Assembly (NCBI GenBank): GCA_023105745.1
Contig: JALGQZ010000011.1
Location: forward strand, 11,308,975-11,372,974
Source of the DNA: Austropuccinia psidii
Lineage: Eukaryota > Basidiomycota > Pucciniomycetes > Pucciniales > Sphaerophragmiaceae
DNA length: 64,000 nt
Direction of reading: 5' to 3'
Shown: positions 10,578 through 21,371 of the stretch, one piece after another
How the letters are laid out: each line of letters starts with the position of its first letter
Numbering within the stretch: the first letter of the stretch is position 1
The notes under the pieces: generated by a model
What the model was told of the DNA's origin: nothing
Seen by the model: only the letters and a program-made list of their open reading frames with translations
Databases searched by the model: none
Made by a program: the position numbers and the translations under genes

Positions 10578-12497
10578 TGTGAGCCTTGAGGTATATTTTA
10601 CATACCCAAATAGGCCACCATTATCTTAAAAATAAATTCTGAACTATGCGTAACACATAATTCATGCATATATTCAAAATTCATCCTTTTTGATTTCAGA
10701 AAAGATGAATAACTTTTTATTGAGTAAGTAAATCCATGGATTTAAGGCCAGATTTGAGTTCTACACAGAAATTCTCTTAGGGTAGCTCCATAGAGTGAAT
10801 AAGCTCAAATTAACTCTTTGAGGTGGTAATATGAAAAATACTTCAACACCACATCATCAATACCACATAAAATATCCGTGAGAATTTTTGTTTTTGTCTA
10901 TTTCACACCAAAATAATGCAAATGTGAGAAATCCCATGTTACATATACACTAAGAATAGTGTTATGCATGTTTTGGGAACTTGATATTACAGTATTTCTA
11001 CATGCACTTTTGGTACATCCATAGTGGAGATCTCACTTTAAGCTTAAAATTCTATTTCAACATAAAAAATAGGCAAGGGGGACAAAAGATATCAAAGACA
11101 GCCAGGGTGCCCAACTTCTGAGGCCTCTGAGGCGTTGACAGCTCCAAAGCTTAGATCCATGGCTGACCTTGGCCCAATTAGTAAACTAAAACCTTTTGGG
11201 AACTTTGTTACCATGTTACAACTTCAGTAAATCATAAGGAAATAGAAAATAACCTGCTATTTTGACGTGCCAAGGAGGTAAGGAGCAACTTAGACTCCTG
11301 TAACCATGTCAATTCTTAATGACTTTTCATGGATAAACCCCAAAAGAGTAATTAAAACCCTTTTTGGACCAGTATCAAATCATTTACCTCATAGCAACGA
11401 GCCATAGACTGCTATTTGCAATTCTATGTAGAAATTAGGTAAAACTTCAAAAATTCATTAGAAATATAATTCTTCATGAATCTTTCTGAATATTTCGGGA
11501 CCAATTAGGAACTGTAAAATCCATATAAAAACCAAAAATAATCATAATTTTTTATTTAAAATTAAAAGTTTTACTTACGCTCCATTTTTGAGGATTCCAC
11601 GTGAAACACAGAATCTTTAAAAATGTACAGAGAATACATTCTATGATTAAATTTCCAACAAAACTGATACGCTTGGGAAATAAATGAGTTTTTTGGAATA
11701 AAAGAAGATTTAAAGTTGTTACTCCTTTTATTCTTAATCATAAATGGGTTGGTGGTCACGTAAAAGCCTCAATTAAGCAATTATGATAATCTTACATGAC
11801 AACTGATGATGCAAGCAATAATCCAAAAGGGTTTATTGTTTTTTCAATAACTGGTTTCTTTGGTTTTCTCCATGGCATGCCTCTTTGAGCTGTCTTATAC
11901 TTAAAAGAGGCCTCCTATTGCTGTTTTTTCCAGATAATCACATTATTATATTATACCTTTATTACCAACAAGTAAGTATTAGTTAAAACTATTTCTTAAG
12001 TGTTTTCTTCTTTCATAAATAAATCAGAAAGACTTGAAATCATAGAAATAAACAATATATTGTTGTAATCTTGTTATGAATCAATTTTGATCCATTAAAT
12101 CCTCAATTCTATGTCAAATATCTCTACTTTTATCTTTAATAAGTTCTTTGGAGTATCAGTGAGTGATTTATCTTTAATTCTTAAATTTTTTCTCTAAAAT
12201 TAGTTTTCTTCAAGAATTATCTCTATAATTCTTCTTGTAAAAGATAATATATATTAAAATAATTTTATTATTTTAATAAAAGGAAGTTTTGATCATTAAA
12301 TTCTTCTTGTAATTGATTCTTGTACACAATTACTGCTTTCTGTTATAATCACTAGTAGTGTATAAAAAGTCAAAGAAATAGTTATTCAATTATTTAATTG
12401 AGTTTATAGTAATTTTTATTATTATATTTCATAAGAACAGTCATAGTATGGTTGATTAATAGTAATATTATCAACAGTTTCATAGACTAGTCTTACA
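10578..12497 (+). mobile_element. alpha-2 3' LTR (short variant)
   Basis: 1920 bp from TGTGAGCCTTGAGG to TAGTCTTACA. It aligns along its length with the LTR at 498 but has one copy of the 3' part only. Epsilon-1 coding sequence starts immediately after it, so 12498-12502 (CTTCA) should be one half of the target duplication. Confidence 0.85.
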
Positions 12498-12501
12498 CTT
12501 C

Positions 12502-12885
12502 ATGTTTTCAAAAGCTCTTACTCGCCCTCAAGCCTGCTGGGCTGAACTTCTCTCTGAATTTCACTCTTCAATCACTTACCGCCCTTGCTACCTAGCTAAT
12601 CTTCCAGACGCTTTATCACATCAGCATGATGTTTATCTGGAGAGGGGGAGGATTTCATCAGAAAGAATCCAATGAACTTTCACAGCTCATCAAGCAGGAT
12701 GAAGTCCAACCTTCAATATATTTTGCAGGCAAGGTGGAATCCTTTTCAAATTTGATTGATTCAATTCAGAAGGCTCTATGGCAAGATTCTTAGTACAGAA
12801 GTATTCTTCAAGAATTGGGTAAAGGTAAATCAGTCCAACTTATTCTCCTGATTCCTCTTCCCATCTTCTCTTATTCAAAGATTGG
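12502..12885 (+). pseudogene. pol: epsilon-1 RNase H tail and linker
   Basis: The frame from 12502 encodes a typical RNase H/connection end: LTRPQACWAELLSEFHSSITYRP, shortened here as the motifs TRPQACWAE and ITYRP, then LPDALSHQ. It stops at a TGA near 12673. The linker to integrase (12675-12885) is recognisable only in shifted frames (WNPFQI, then LLLFKDWVV). The upstream RT and catalytic RNase H residues are absent because of the alpha insertion. Confidence 0.75.
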
Positions 12886-13923
12886 GTGGTGGCCCCAAAT
12901 GACCCCACAATTCAACTCAGCATTCTTCAAAAGCATCATGATTCTCCTCTTGCTGGAGGCCCTGGCCAAGGGAAGACTCTTAAGCTTGTCAAGTGGGATT
13001 TTCACTGGGCCTGCATGACTCAATTCATCAAGGATTATGTCTCATCCTGTCAACCATGTTCAAGAAACAATAATATTAATCACAAGTATTTTGGATTCCT
13101 CAAACCTCTTCCAATTCGAAATGGTCCTTGTATTTGTCTTTCAATGGACTTCATCACTCAACTGCCACTGTCCGATTCTTTTGATTCAATTCTGGTCATG
13201 GTGGCCAGGTTCTCAAAAATGGCAGTTTTTATTCCAACAATCTCTTCAATCACTTCACTGGATTTGGCCCATTTATTCATCAAGAATATATTTTCAAAGC
13301 ATGACCTTCCTTCAAGAATTGTCAGTGATAGAAGTTCACTTTTTGTTTCTTCTTTTTGGACCAATCTTTGTCAGCAGCTGAAGATTTCAAGAGAGCTGTC
13401 AACTGCTTACCATCCAGAAACTGATGGACAGACAGAGAGGGTAAATCAGAGACTAGAACAGTACCTTCAGATGTATTTCAGCTATCATCAAGATGATTGG
13501 AACATCTGCCTACCTCTGGCTGAAATTTCTGACAATAACACTGACCACTATTCAACAAAACAATCACTGTTTTTCACTGTTTATGGAAGGGATCCACAAT
13601 TTGACTCAGTTCACATTACTCAAGATACTCCTTCTGGAAAATTATCAACAAAAATTCAATCATTACAGCAAGATTTCAAGAGAGAACTTGAAGTTGCCAT
13701 GAACAGGTTTAAGAGGTATGCAGATAAAATTAGATCAAGTCCACCTGTTTTCAGTCCTGGTGATATGGTATGGTTTTCTTCCAAGAACATCAAATCAACC
13801 AGACGCACCAAAAAACTTTCTGAAATATGGCTGGGTCCTTTCCCAATCTTGAAGAAAATCAGTACTCAAGCTTCCATCTCAATGGAAATCCATACACCCA
13901 GTATTCCATATTTTCCTCCTTGA
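12886..13923 (+). pseudogene. pol: epsilon-1 integrase core, nearly intact frame
   Basis: 345 codons open. The catalytic triad is complete: D88 (SMDFI), D148 (VSDRS) and E184 (GQTERVN), with the expected 35 residues between D148 and E184. The N-terminal zinc finger keeps H18, C55 and C58, but the second histidine is Gly (G25 in LAGGPG), so zinc binding should fail. A frameshift near residue 330 breaks the C-terminal SH3-like part. The frame has no ATG at a natural protein start because it is an internal piece of a polyprotein. Confidence 0.85.
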
Positions 13924-14239
13924 ACCAGTCAAGGCATCAACAATCCCAAATTGGCATCAAGAGCCCCCTCCTCCAATAACAAATGAAGAAGAAGAGGAAT
14001 GGTAAGTCTCACAAATACCGTATTCAAAGCTCAAGAGAAGAAAATTATGGTATCTGATGGAATGGAAAGGTTTCAGTAAAGATGCAGAAAGATCCACTTG
14101 GGAACCAGCCAAGAACCTCAAGAATTTCCCTGAACTTGTCAAGGATTTTCATCCTTTATAGCCTGACAAGACAGGCCCCAATTCTTCAAGAGCTTTATTT
14201 TTTATGGTGCTTGGTGGGGAGAGGAATTACCAAACATAA
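13924..14239 (+). pseudogene. pol: epsilon-1 chromodomain
   Basis: In one frame: WHQEPPPP, an acidic run of glutamates, W then TAA, SKLKRRKLWYLMEWKGF, STWEPAKNLK and FPELVKDFHPL. This is a classic chromodomain with the aromatic cage positions W, Y and W. In-frame stops occur after the acidic run (TAA) and after FHPL (TAG). The frame closes with TAA at 14237-14239. The chromodomain belongs to the C-terminal end of the polyprotein. Confidence 0.8.
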
Positions 14240-14600
14240 GTCCCACTCCTGGTATGCACCTTTAGGGGTATTCTACTCCTTTCTGTTGTAAGCATCACCT
14301 TGGCCACTCTGTGAGCACTTTGAAATTTTGGACACATATTTCTGGCCTGGCTTTCAATATCAAATTCCAATTTATGGCCATTTCCACTTCGGGCAATGGA
14401 CCATTTTTCTTCTTAATCCTTTTTTCCAAGTCATTAATTTTCAATAAACTCTCTCATCAATCTTTTTTACTCTATGGCACTGGAGGGAGTGGTAACTATC
14501 AAAATTAAGTTCCTCTCCTGGTGTGCACTTCCCTGAGGGGTCTACAATATTTCAAAACATCACCTCGGCCACTCTGTTAGAACCTGGAATCAAATCTTGT
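14206..14600 (+). repeat. two degenerate copies of a ~105-bp block in the epsilon 3' non-coding region
   Basis: The block around 14206-14325 (purine-rich GGTGGGGAGAGG, CTCCTGGTATGCAC, AGGGGT, CATCACCTTGGCCACTCTGT) recurs at about 14474-14585 with the same order of motifs (GGAGGGAGTGG, CTCCTGGTGTGCAC, GAGGGGT, CATCACCTCGGCCACTCTGT). The spacing is about 266 bp. 14600-14950 holds no gene; it is T-rich and then unremarkable. Confidence 0.6.
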
Positions 14601-14955
14601 CTTTCCAGGTCCTTGGCCATCTCAAATCAACTGTCAATATCCATATTGAAGATTGGAATCCCCCTCAAGATTCTTTTATTTAATTATTTTTTCTTTTATC
14701 CTCTTTTAAAATTTCTCCATTATTTTTCTCTGTTTATATTTTTCAAACTTCTTTTTTATAACTTTTGTGCCAATCTTTATGCCGACTCATACTTCAAAAA
14801 TTAAAAGCCAAATGTCCAAAGAAGACCAAATCAACCTCATTACCAGTCTCAAAATTCTTTTCAAGATTCAATACCTCTCAAGTCCCTATGTCCAATCTGT
14901 CTCAACATCCTCAAAAGGCTTGTACCTTATCTTGGTGCTCAGGAGCTCACCATTA

Positions 14956-14971
14956 AAGGTAGGGGGGGTAC
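14956..14971 (+). other. epsilon-1 polypurine tract
   Basis: AAGGTAGGGGGGGTAC ends directly before TGTCACAACC. A G-run followed by TGTCAC is the usual LTR border of this gypsy lineage. Confidence 0.75.
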
Positions 14972-15290
14972 TGTCACAACCTTGAATAATCACCCCCCTC
15001 AATGGGTATTGTGGGAATCTTAGCCTGACCCAAGTTAGGGCCAATTGGCCATGCCATATCATTTATGGCCAATTGGCCCCCCCTGGTGCTCTATGGCCTC
15101 TTGGCCATCTCAGCTCTTCTTTTTCCATATCCTGCCTTCATTGGTCCTTTTGGCCCACTCTCCACCTCACCAACCCCAGGCCATTACCCTTGTTTTTGGG
15201 CCTGGGGGGTGTTTTCCTTCTTCTAGAAGCCTATGGCCCCTCGAGCCACCTCCAGGGATCTTGACCCAACCCCTTTTATTATGGGGGTTT

Positions 15291-15324
15291 GGGCCTAAAT
15301 GGCCTTTTGGGGGCATTTAGGCCC
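15291..15324 (+). other. perfect 11-bp hairpin in the epsilon LTR
   Basis: Arm GGGCCTAAATG (15291-15301) pairs perfectly with CATTTAGGCCC (15314-15324) across a 12-nt loop. Confidence 0.7.
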
Positions 15325-15390
15325 CCTACGGCCTCTATGGCCCATGGTCCGTAGGCTGCGGTCTGTACACCACGGTCCATAGGTCATTTA

Positions 15391-15430
15391 GGACCCTTTT
15401 GGCCTGAATCCAATGAGGCCAAAAGGGACC
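15391..15430 (+). other. 14-bp hairpin (one mismatch) in the epsilon LTR
   Basis: Arm GGACCCTTTTGGCC (15391-15404) pairs with GGCCAAAAGGGACC (15417-15430) with one mismatch, across 12 nt. It is 66 bp downstream of the first hairpin and has the same loop length. Confidence 0.7.
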
Positions 15431-16639
15431 AAGGAGGAAGTTCATCAGCTCCCAAGGACAGGTGGGTCCCAAACTACAAGTGGCCCACCTGAGCCATTTT
15501 TGGTCACAAATTCCATCCAACCCAATATGGCCATAAAAGACCCTCAGGACCCAAAATGGTCAAAAGCTCTATGGACACCATTTCTCAGTCCATGGCCTTT
15601 GGAAACCACAAGAGGGCACCAACTCAGCTCCCCGCAGGGTTCCCCTCACATTGAGGGGAAGGTTTCTCTTTCCTCAATGCACCCTGTACTCAAGGTTCCA
15701 CGAGTGGTGCATATATGGTATAATATACCATCATGCACCATTTTTGCTCAGAAATCCAATGGTGACATTTTCAGGACCAAGTTAAGTGATCCAAAATCAA
15801 GTCCCAAGTACATCACCAATTTCAAAGGAGGACTTCTCAGCTATTCAGTCTGGCAATTCCCTGGCAGCTACCAGAGGATCATTTGAGGACCCCAACCACC
15901 TGGCCCTGCAGAGTTTGGGTTGTCATTTTATCATCAGGACTATTCCAAGGGCAATTCTCAGAGTCTATCAATTTTTTCAATCATTGTAAAGGCATCAAGT
16001 ACTCAGCATTCCTTGTACAACTCAATTGGTCCATACAGGTAGTAATCAAGCATCCTGTATGGCCTTGGCCCAATTGGGCCAATTCATATTTCACTGTGGG
16101 AATCCAGTCACACAGTTCAATTCTCAAGATGGCCAGAAATGTATTTCCCCAATTAAGACAATACAGCCGGATGATTCAACTTCCAGGATCAGCCTTTCAG
16201 CTTTTCACATATACTGGCCACCTTTCATCACCTGGGGACTTTTTCCCCAGTTAATTAATATATTGGATTTATTTTCATACTTATTTTCCTTTACCTTATT
16301 AAAGTAAATACTGATAATCTTAAGTCAGTCATTTGCACCTCTTCATCTTTGCCTGTCAGTGGATAATGGTGGTCATATCCTTTACTAATTCCATTGTTCT
16401 TTCTGGAAGGTTGAACCAGTGAATTGAGGATTCATTTTATTGGTCCCTTGGCTTTTGTTTTCTTATTATCCTAGCCTTTGGCTTCCTTTTCTTGTATCTT
16501 TTGCCATACTTGTATTTACCTTTTATTAATCTTTCAAGAAATATATTCCTTTATTCCTTTGTTCTTTTGGAGCCCTCTAAGTGAGTTCTTGATTCCTGAG
16601 GGCCAGGCCACTCTTGCTTCCATAAGAACCCCTGTGACA

Positions 16640-17780
16640 CATAGAAATATGCCATCTCAGCATTTGTCTATTTGGTGTCTTCATGTTAAATAAAGATCTT
16701 ACCGCATTACAGTCTATGATGAAATCAAACAATGTTCCATCTAAATAATATTTTAATTTTTCTAAAGCCCACACTAAGAAAAGACAATATATGTGGCTTT
16801 CTCCATATCTTGCTTCTGTTGGCTTGATCTGTCTTGAAATGGAGCAAATTGGTCATTCAACAAGTTTGTAATTAATTATATGTGTGTGGTGTAGTACAGA
16901 ACCTATTCCTTCTCCACAAGAATCAATGTACATTATTAAAGGCAGTTTCCAATCTGGCTCTAGAAGGAATGGCGAGCTTTTGAGGGAATTTTTCGATTCC
17001 TCATATGCTTTAACCCTTTCTTCAGTCATTTCATAGACTGTCTGTTGGTCACAGAGCTTTTACAAGGATTTGGAAATTATGGAAAAGTCTTTTATATTCT
17101 GTCTGTAATAACCAGAAAATTTTAGAGATTATTTCATTTCTTTTTTAGTTTGACCAATTGGTTTTAGTAATACTGCTGCTACTTTATTTTTGTCTATTCC
17201 CAAACTTAATCCAGATACAACATGTCACTGTGCCTTTAGCTCACTATATGCAAAATGACATTTTTTTGAAGGAAACTTTCATATTTACTTGAAACATCTT
17301 TACAAAGCTTCTGAGCAAATTATGAACATCCCTCTGAAAATTCTTCAAAAAAGATGGTATTCCTCATTTTTCAATAGTGGGAAGGTGCATTTTTTATACC
17401 AAATGGAATCCTTAGAAATTAATATATTCCACAGTGGACTATTATCCTCAGTAGTATTTCAGAATTTTATGTTGAGAAATTTTGGTGAAAACCTTTAGAG
17501 AACCTATGGTTGCAATGAACTTAGCCTGTGAGAATTGTTTTAATGCCTCATGACTTCTGGGTATTGGATATCTGTCAGGGATATTCTAGTAATTTAAAGC
17601 TCTAAGCTCCACTAGCATCCTTGATCTTACATTTTTCCCCATTCTAATAATAGATGTAGTGACTTCTACCTGTTCATTATTTCCTACTTTCCTTAACAAC
17701 CCAAGGCCCAATAAAACCTTAGTTGTACCTCTAAGGCTTCCCTAGCTCTTGGGCTAGCTGGGTAAGCTGGTCCTATTAAT
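16640..17780 (-). pseudogene. pol: gamma-1 reverse transcriptase and RNase H remnants
   Basis: RNase H words are readable near 16645-16775 ([21 protein letters not shown]). RT words lie upstream in several frames. The region that should encode the YIDD active site is deleted near 17320: sequence coding for the SETW side runs straight into the ELSEGW-equivalent side. Together with many stops this makes the RT clearly dead. Protein similarity is to gamma-3 at 58071-59400. Confidence 0.75.
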
Positions 17781-19990
17781 ATTGGTGGATAATGTTTTTC
17801 CACATTGAAAACAACATCTTCCTAATGTTCAATCATAGCACCTAGTGGTTCTTTGTCAGTTGCAAAGGCACTTTTGTGTTTAAATAAAAATCAATCAATA
17901 TTTCTCTTATTTTTTCTGTTAATTCTGGATTGAATTCTGCCTCTATAAGTTGTTGACTTATGAATGAATGTCTTTTTTGGCCTTTCTATTCATTTTTTAT
18001 AACAGTGATTTATTTTTTATTGTTTTAAAAGCCAAATTAATGTCTTTTATTGTGTCATATGGTAAAATATCCTTCTGTCTGGTTAGGGATAGATATAAAA
18101 TAAATTGAAAAGTAATCATTTCCTAGTATGAAATGGTTACTAGTACAGTTTTCCATTGCTAAGAGCTCTAATTTCACCCTTATCCATTGGGGAGGGTGAG
18201 GAAAAATTAGTGTCAACTCAATTAGCTGAAGGGGCTTCATGATTTCACTTGCACTACTAAGCTTAATGCCCTGTATTGGTATAAGCTTCTATTTGCAATC
18301 TGGTATAATTGTTATCAAATAACTCTTACCAAAACAGGTGAAGTATGCTCATGTGTCCAGGTTTAGCTTTGCCTTTTGGTTTTCAATCAAGAAAATACTT
18401 ATACTTGAATTTACCAGCTGTATATCCCATTTCTTTTTCAGGTTTGGCTCTACGCAGTTTGGCATATTTTATATTTCTGAGGTTTGTATTGGATGTTCGA
18501 ACTTGTGTTAAGTTTGCATTAACATCTAGTACCTGAAATATTAAATCAATATTATTAATTTGTGCATTAATTATATTTATTTTATCACTCTCAGAAGTTT
18601 CTAAATCTCCAGTGTCTTTTTCAGAAACAGATTCATCTTCATTATCATTGTGGTCTTCAATTTCCACAATTTTATTTATTTTTGCCTTTTTGAGGAAATT
18701 ATTGGCTAAGTGTTCAATAACACCACATTTATGTCATTTTATTTGCTCTTAGTGTTGGGTGTATTGGGTTTGAAAGGTTGTCTTGGTTTATCTTTCTTAA
18801 TAGATGGTTTGTTTGGACTTTTGATTTGAAATGTCTTCCATTTTCTGCCAATTTTGGTTCTTGTCATTATGTCCTCTAGTGCATTAACGTAGTCCTGTGT
18901 GGAACATTGCCCTAAGCACATGCTTTTCAGGGGATGTTCCAGTCTTCCTCCACATTTTTTTGAGAATCTTCATATGCAACATTTGATGTAGCATTTCTGA
19001 GTACAGTGCATTTAATCTTTCAACTTGTCCTAAGAACCAAGTCAGAGGTTTATCCTTATCTGGTTCAAAAAACAAATTTTCAAATGAAATTTCTATGTTT
19101 TACCTCCAGGAATCCTTTCACCACTTGGTGATTATTTCATTTTTCCACAATACCAGGTATTTATTCCATTTGTTTGTCTTATGCCATAATACCATCTTTT
19201 TGCATATTTTTCAGCAAATTTAATCTTGCAGTTCTTGCTCCATCTGGTATGGATTAATTCTGTTTTAACATGTCAATTGTTTTAATAAATGACATGTGGT
19301 CATATTCACCTTCAACTGTGAATATTGGCCATTCTTTTAATTGGGGTTCTTCCTTCATTAAGACTTGATTGTTGTCTTTATGGCTCAAGTCTGTTATGAA
19401 TGTATTTTTTATTTCCTCTTTTGATTCAACAGGAATTATTATGTGAGAAAATAGTATTGATAAATTTGGCACATTTAAGTTAGCCTTATTTATTTTATCC
19501 ATTCTCTCATTAATAAGTCTTATTTAACTTTGCATGTCATCCTTTAGAGTCCTTCTTGCTTCATCACTTTTTTCTACATGGTCTAGAAGTAATTTTTGAT
19601 GTGATGAAGTTTTTTTGTTCAAATTCTTCAACAGAAATACTTAATTTCTTTAATTTTTCTATCAGATTGTCATGACTCACATCATAATTTATTTTCAAAG
19701 TATTTTCTTTGATATCTCTTATGTATTTATACAATTCCTATTGCCCTTGTATCGTTTCTGACCATTCTAAATTAAGACTTTGGTTTATTATTGTCAACCA
19801 TAAATTTCATGCTGTCTATTTCTTTTTCATTTTGTACAAATATTCGTTTCAAAGATATCAAGCTATTATGTTTATCTTGTAGAGATAATAAACTATTTTA
19901 AATGTCTTTTAGAGGTAAAATAATACTTGTGATATCTGTTAAAGTATCTACAACCTCAGGAGACAAAGGTGTTTCTTTGGGAAATGAGGT
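17781..19990 (-). pseudogene. gag: gamma-1 protease and Gag remnants
   Basis: Protease: a flap and C-terminal part is readable at 18055-18240 (ELTLIFPHPPQW, HFILGNDYFS). The active-site DTG near 18340 has become DT-stop. Gag: zinc-knuckle region near 18700 without intact cysteines, capsid near 18740-19330 (PLTWFLGQVERLNALY), linker to about 19970. The frame is broken many times. Order and content match gamma-3 at 59736-61560. Confidence 0.7.
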
Positions 19991-20007
19991 TGTCTCATCC
20001 TTCATTC

Positions 20008-20650
20008 CTATTTGTCTTTGAATGCCTTCAAGGTTCTGGCCATTTTGAAGGCATTGTTCATGGAATATTTTGGGATCCTTGAAGTCCTGTGACTTGGGGA
20101 ATATGGTTTCCTCAATTTTTTTTCTTGCTTGTCTCCCCTTCTTGGAGAGATTGGCTGGCTTGTGGCTTTCTGGTAGAAACTACTATGGCTTTTTCCTTTC
20201 TTTCCTCCCTCTTTTCATTGTTCCAGTCCTTTATCTTTTTGATTTGAGGTTTGGATGATAGTGGATTTCATCAATTGGAGTATCTCACTATTCACTCCTC
20301 TCTGAAGAACATTTCAAGGTTCTGCCAGGATTTCATCACTCCTTGGTGGATTTGTGGCAACATTTACCAATTATTGTCCTTTTATACTGTCCATTACCGC
20401 TTGCACTGGTTCCTGTAGATGTATATCTGTTCCCTCTGAATGTGATTTGTATCTATTGTATTTACTCATACTTAGTTCTAACTCTGGTTCTGATATTATG
20501 GGCATTTCTGGGCCTTGCCTTTAGGATATGGCACTTCCTTCTGTGGCTTCATTTCAGCTAGGGATTTTTCCTTATCTTTTCTCTTTTGAGGGATCAGTTC
20601 TACTGTTGATTCCAGCTTAATATCATTGGATGGAGTATTGGGATCCTCTT
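20008..20650 (-). pseudogene. gamma-1 ORF1 and overlapping Gag N-terminus
   Basis: ORF1 frame: begins at the presumed acceptor (CTAG ending at 20651). It runs open for about 50 codons (PNTPSNDIKLES, KEVPYPKGKAQKC) to TAA near 20496, then shows three stops at the same places as gamma-3. It resumes as HQGVMKSW...FF and the MARTLKAF helix and ends near 20008. The overlapping -1 frame is Gag-Pol. Its start codon is degraded to ATT at 20661-20659 (ATG in gamma-3), followed by TTRRGSQYS-like codons. Both frames are badly damaged. Confidence 0.5.
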
Positions 20651-20738
20651 CTAGTAGTAATAATTGAGAAATAATCAATAGAAAGATTTCAGAAAGCTAA
20701 AAAAAGTCTTTTTATTGCAATTTAAGAGAGGTTCTCAC

Positions 20739-20888
20739 AGTCAGAGTCCTGAATAGTGGGTCCTGGTAAAACTAATTTCTTGGCATTTCTTTTCTTGTTA
20801 ACAACAGGTGTTGGAGAACTTTGTCAATTTTCTTTCACCAATCTCTCAACAGTGGTCTCATTTTCCTCTGTTGACTTTTCTTCAAACA
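20739..20888 (-). pseudogene. gamma-1 leader exon of ORF1 (candidate)
   Basis: 150 bp (50 codons), preceded on the minus strand by TTTGTCTTTTTTAG and followed by donor-like GTGAGA. The frame is open except for one TGA. It shares TVERLVKE, SSPTP, KKR and LPGPTIQDS with gamma-3 at 62310-62459, which has exactly the same length. An intron of 88 nt (20738-20651) would join it to ORF1. Function unknown; the peptide is charged, with a basic KKRxAKK patch. Confidence 0.55.
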
Positions 20889-21353
20889 CTAAAAAAGACA
20901 AATAAATATAAGTATTCTTATAAGGTGTGTGATTTTTGATAAGTAATGAAAATATCCACATAGAAGTTGCTTTTATATCTTTTTCATTAACTGAAATTAA
21001 TAAAAAGGAATACAAGTGATTTTTTATTGTATTTTTTTTATTTTTTTATATATTGTAAGCTTTAAAGCATAAAATAAAAATTGAGATGATTTTTTTCAGA
21101 ACTCAATTATAATAAAAATTACTTTTAATTCATAAAAATCTTCTTTAATCACTAGAGTACCTCAAAGACCGTTCTTGAAAGATTAAGGACATGAAAAACA
21201 ATTTGTAAGAAAGTACAATTGCTTTTCAAATGCCTCAATGGTTTTTTAAAATCAATAAATATAAGATTATTTGAGAATTTCATGAGTATAAATATAGTTT
21301 TTCATTGTATAAACCAAATTTGCATTTCTTTTAAAGGTCTTTTAAGTAAATAT
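20889..21353 (-). other. gamma-1 untranslated leader
   Basis: 465 bp between the primer-binding motif and the leader exon. AT-rich, no sustained coding frame. It aligns with the gamma-3 leader through blocks such as ATTGAGGCATTTGAAAAGCA and TGACTCTAGTGATTA-like sequence. Confidence 0.5.
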
Positions 21354-21369
21354 CCCAGACAGGGCCCCA
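21354..21369 (-). other. gamma-1 primer-binding motif
   Basis: On the minus strand TGGGGCCCTGTCTGGG follows the LTR end by two bases. It is a diverged form of the TGGGGGCC(T/C)(G/A)GCC motif of the other families. Confidence 0.5.
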
Positions 21370-21371
21370 AA

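Larger units (their letters stand above)
498..12497 (+). mobile_element. alpha-2 Ty3/gypsy retrotransposon, full length, decayed
   Basis: 5' LTR 498-3076, primer-binding motif 3079-3094, internal region to 10565, polypurine tract 10566-10577, 3' LTR 10578-12497. The domain order gag, protease, reverse transcriptase, RNase H, integrase (Ty3/gypsy order) is complete but carries many stops and indels. A solo alpha LTR (9307-10310, minus) interrupts the chromodomain. The element lies inside epsilon-1, whose RNase H tail resumes at 12498. The matching left junction is outside the window. Confidence 0.9.
12498..16639 (+). mobile_element. epsilon-1, Ty3/gypsy of a second lineage, 5' truncated by the alpha array
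   Basis: Contains the RNase H tail, integrase, chromodomain, a long 3' non-coding stretch, a G-rich purine tract and a 3' LTR starting TGTCACAACC. Its proteins are clearly a different gypsy lineage from alpha to delta (TDGQTERVNQ type integrase, chromodomain with WEP signature). Its 5' part lies left of the window because the alpha array is inserted in its RNase H. The element itself sits inside the gamma-1 RNase H gene, which resumes at 16640. Confidence 0.85.
14972..16639 (+). mobile_element. epsilon-1 3' LTR
   Basis: Starts TGTCACAACC. The end is placed at 16639 (CCTGTGACA) because recognisable gamma-1 RNase H sequence begins at 16640. The length is 1668 bp. It is much richer in GGCC, TGGCC and GGGCC words than its surroundings. 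Open frames inside it (for example 15413-15886) have no homology I recognise and are taken as chance. It contains two strong hairpins (separate entries). Confidence 0.7.

Noticed and set aside
12815..13018. Short plus-strand frame before the epsilon integrase
   Set aside because: It is the shifted-frame reading of the epsilon linker and integrase start, not a separate gene.
15413..15886. 157-codon open frame in the epsilon LTR
   Set aside because: Low stop density is explained by GC-richer LTR sequence; no domain, no start context, and it lies within an LTR.
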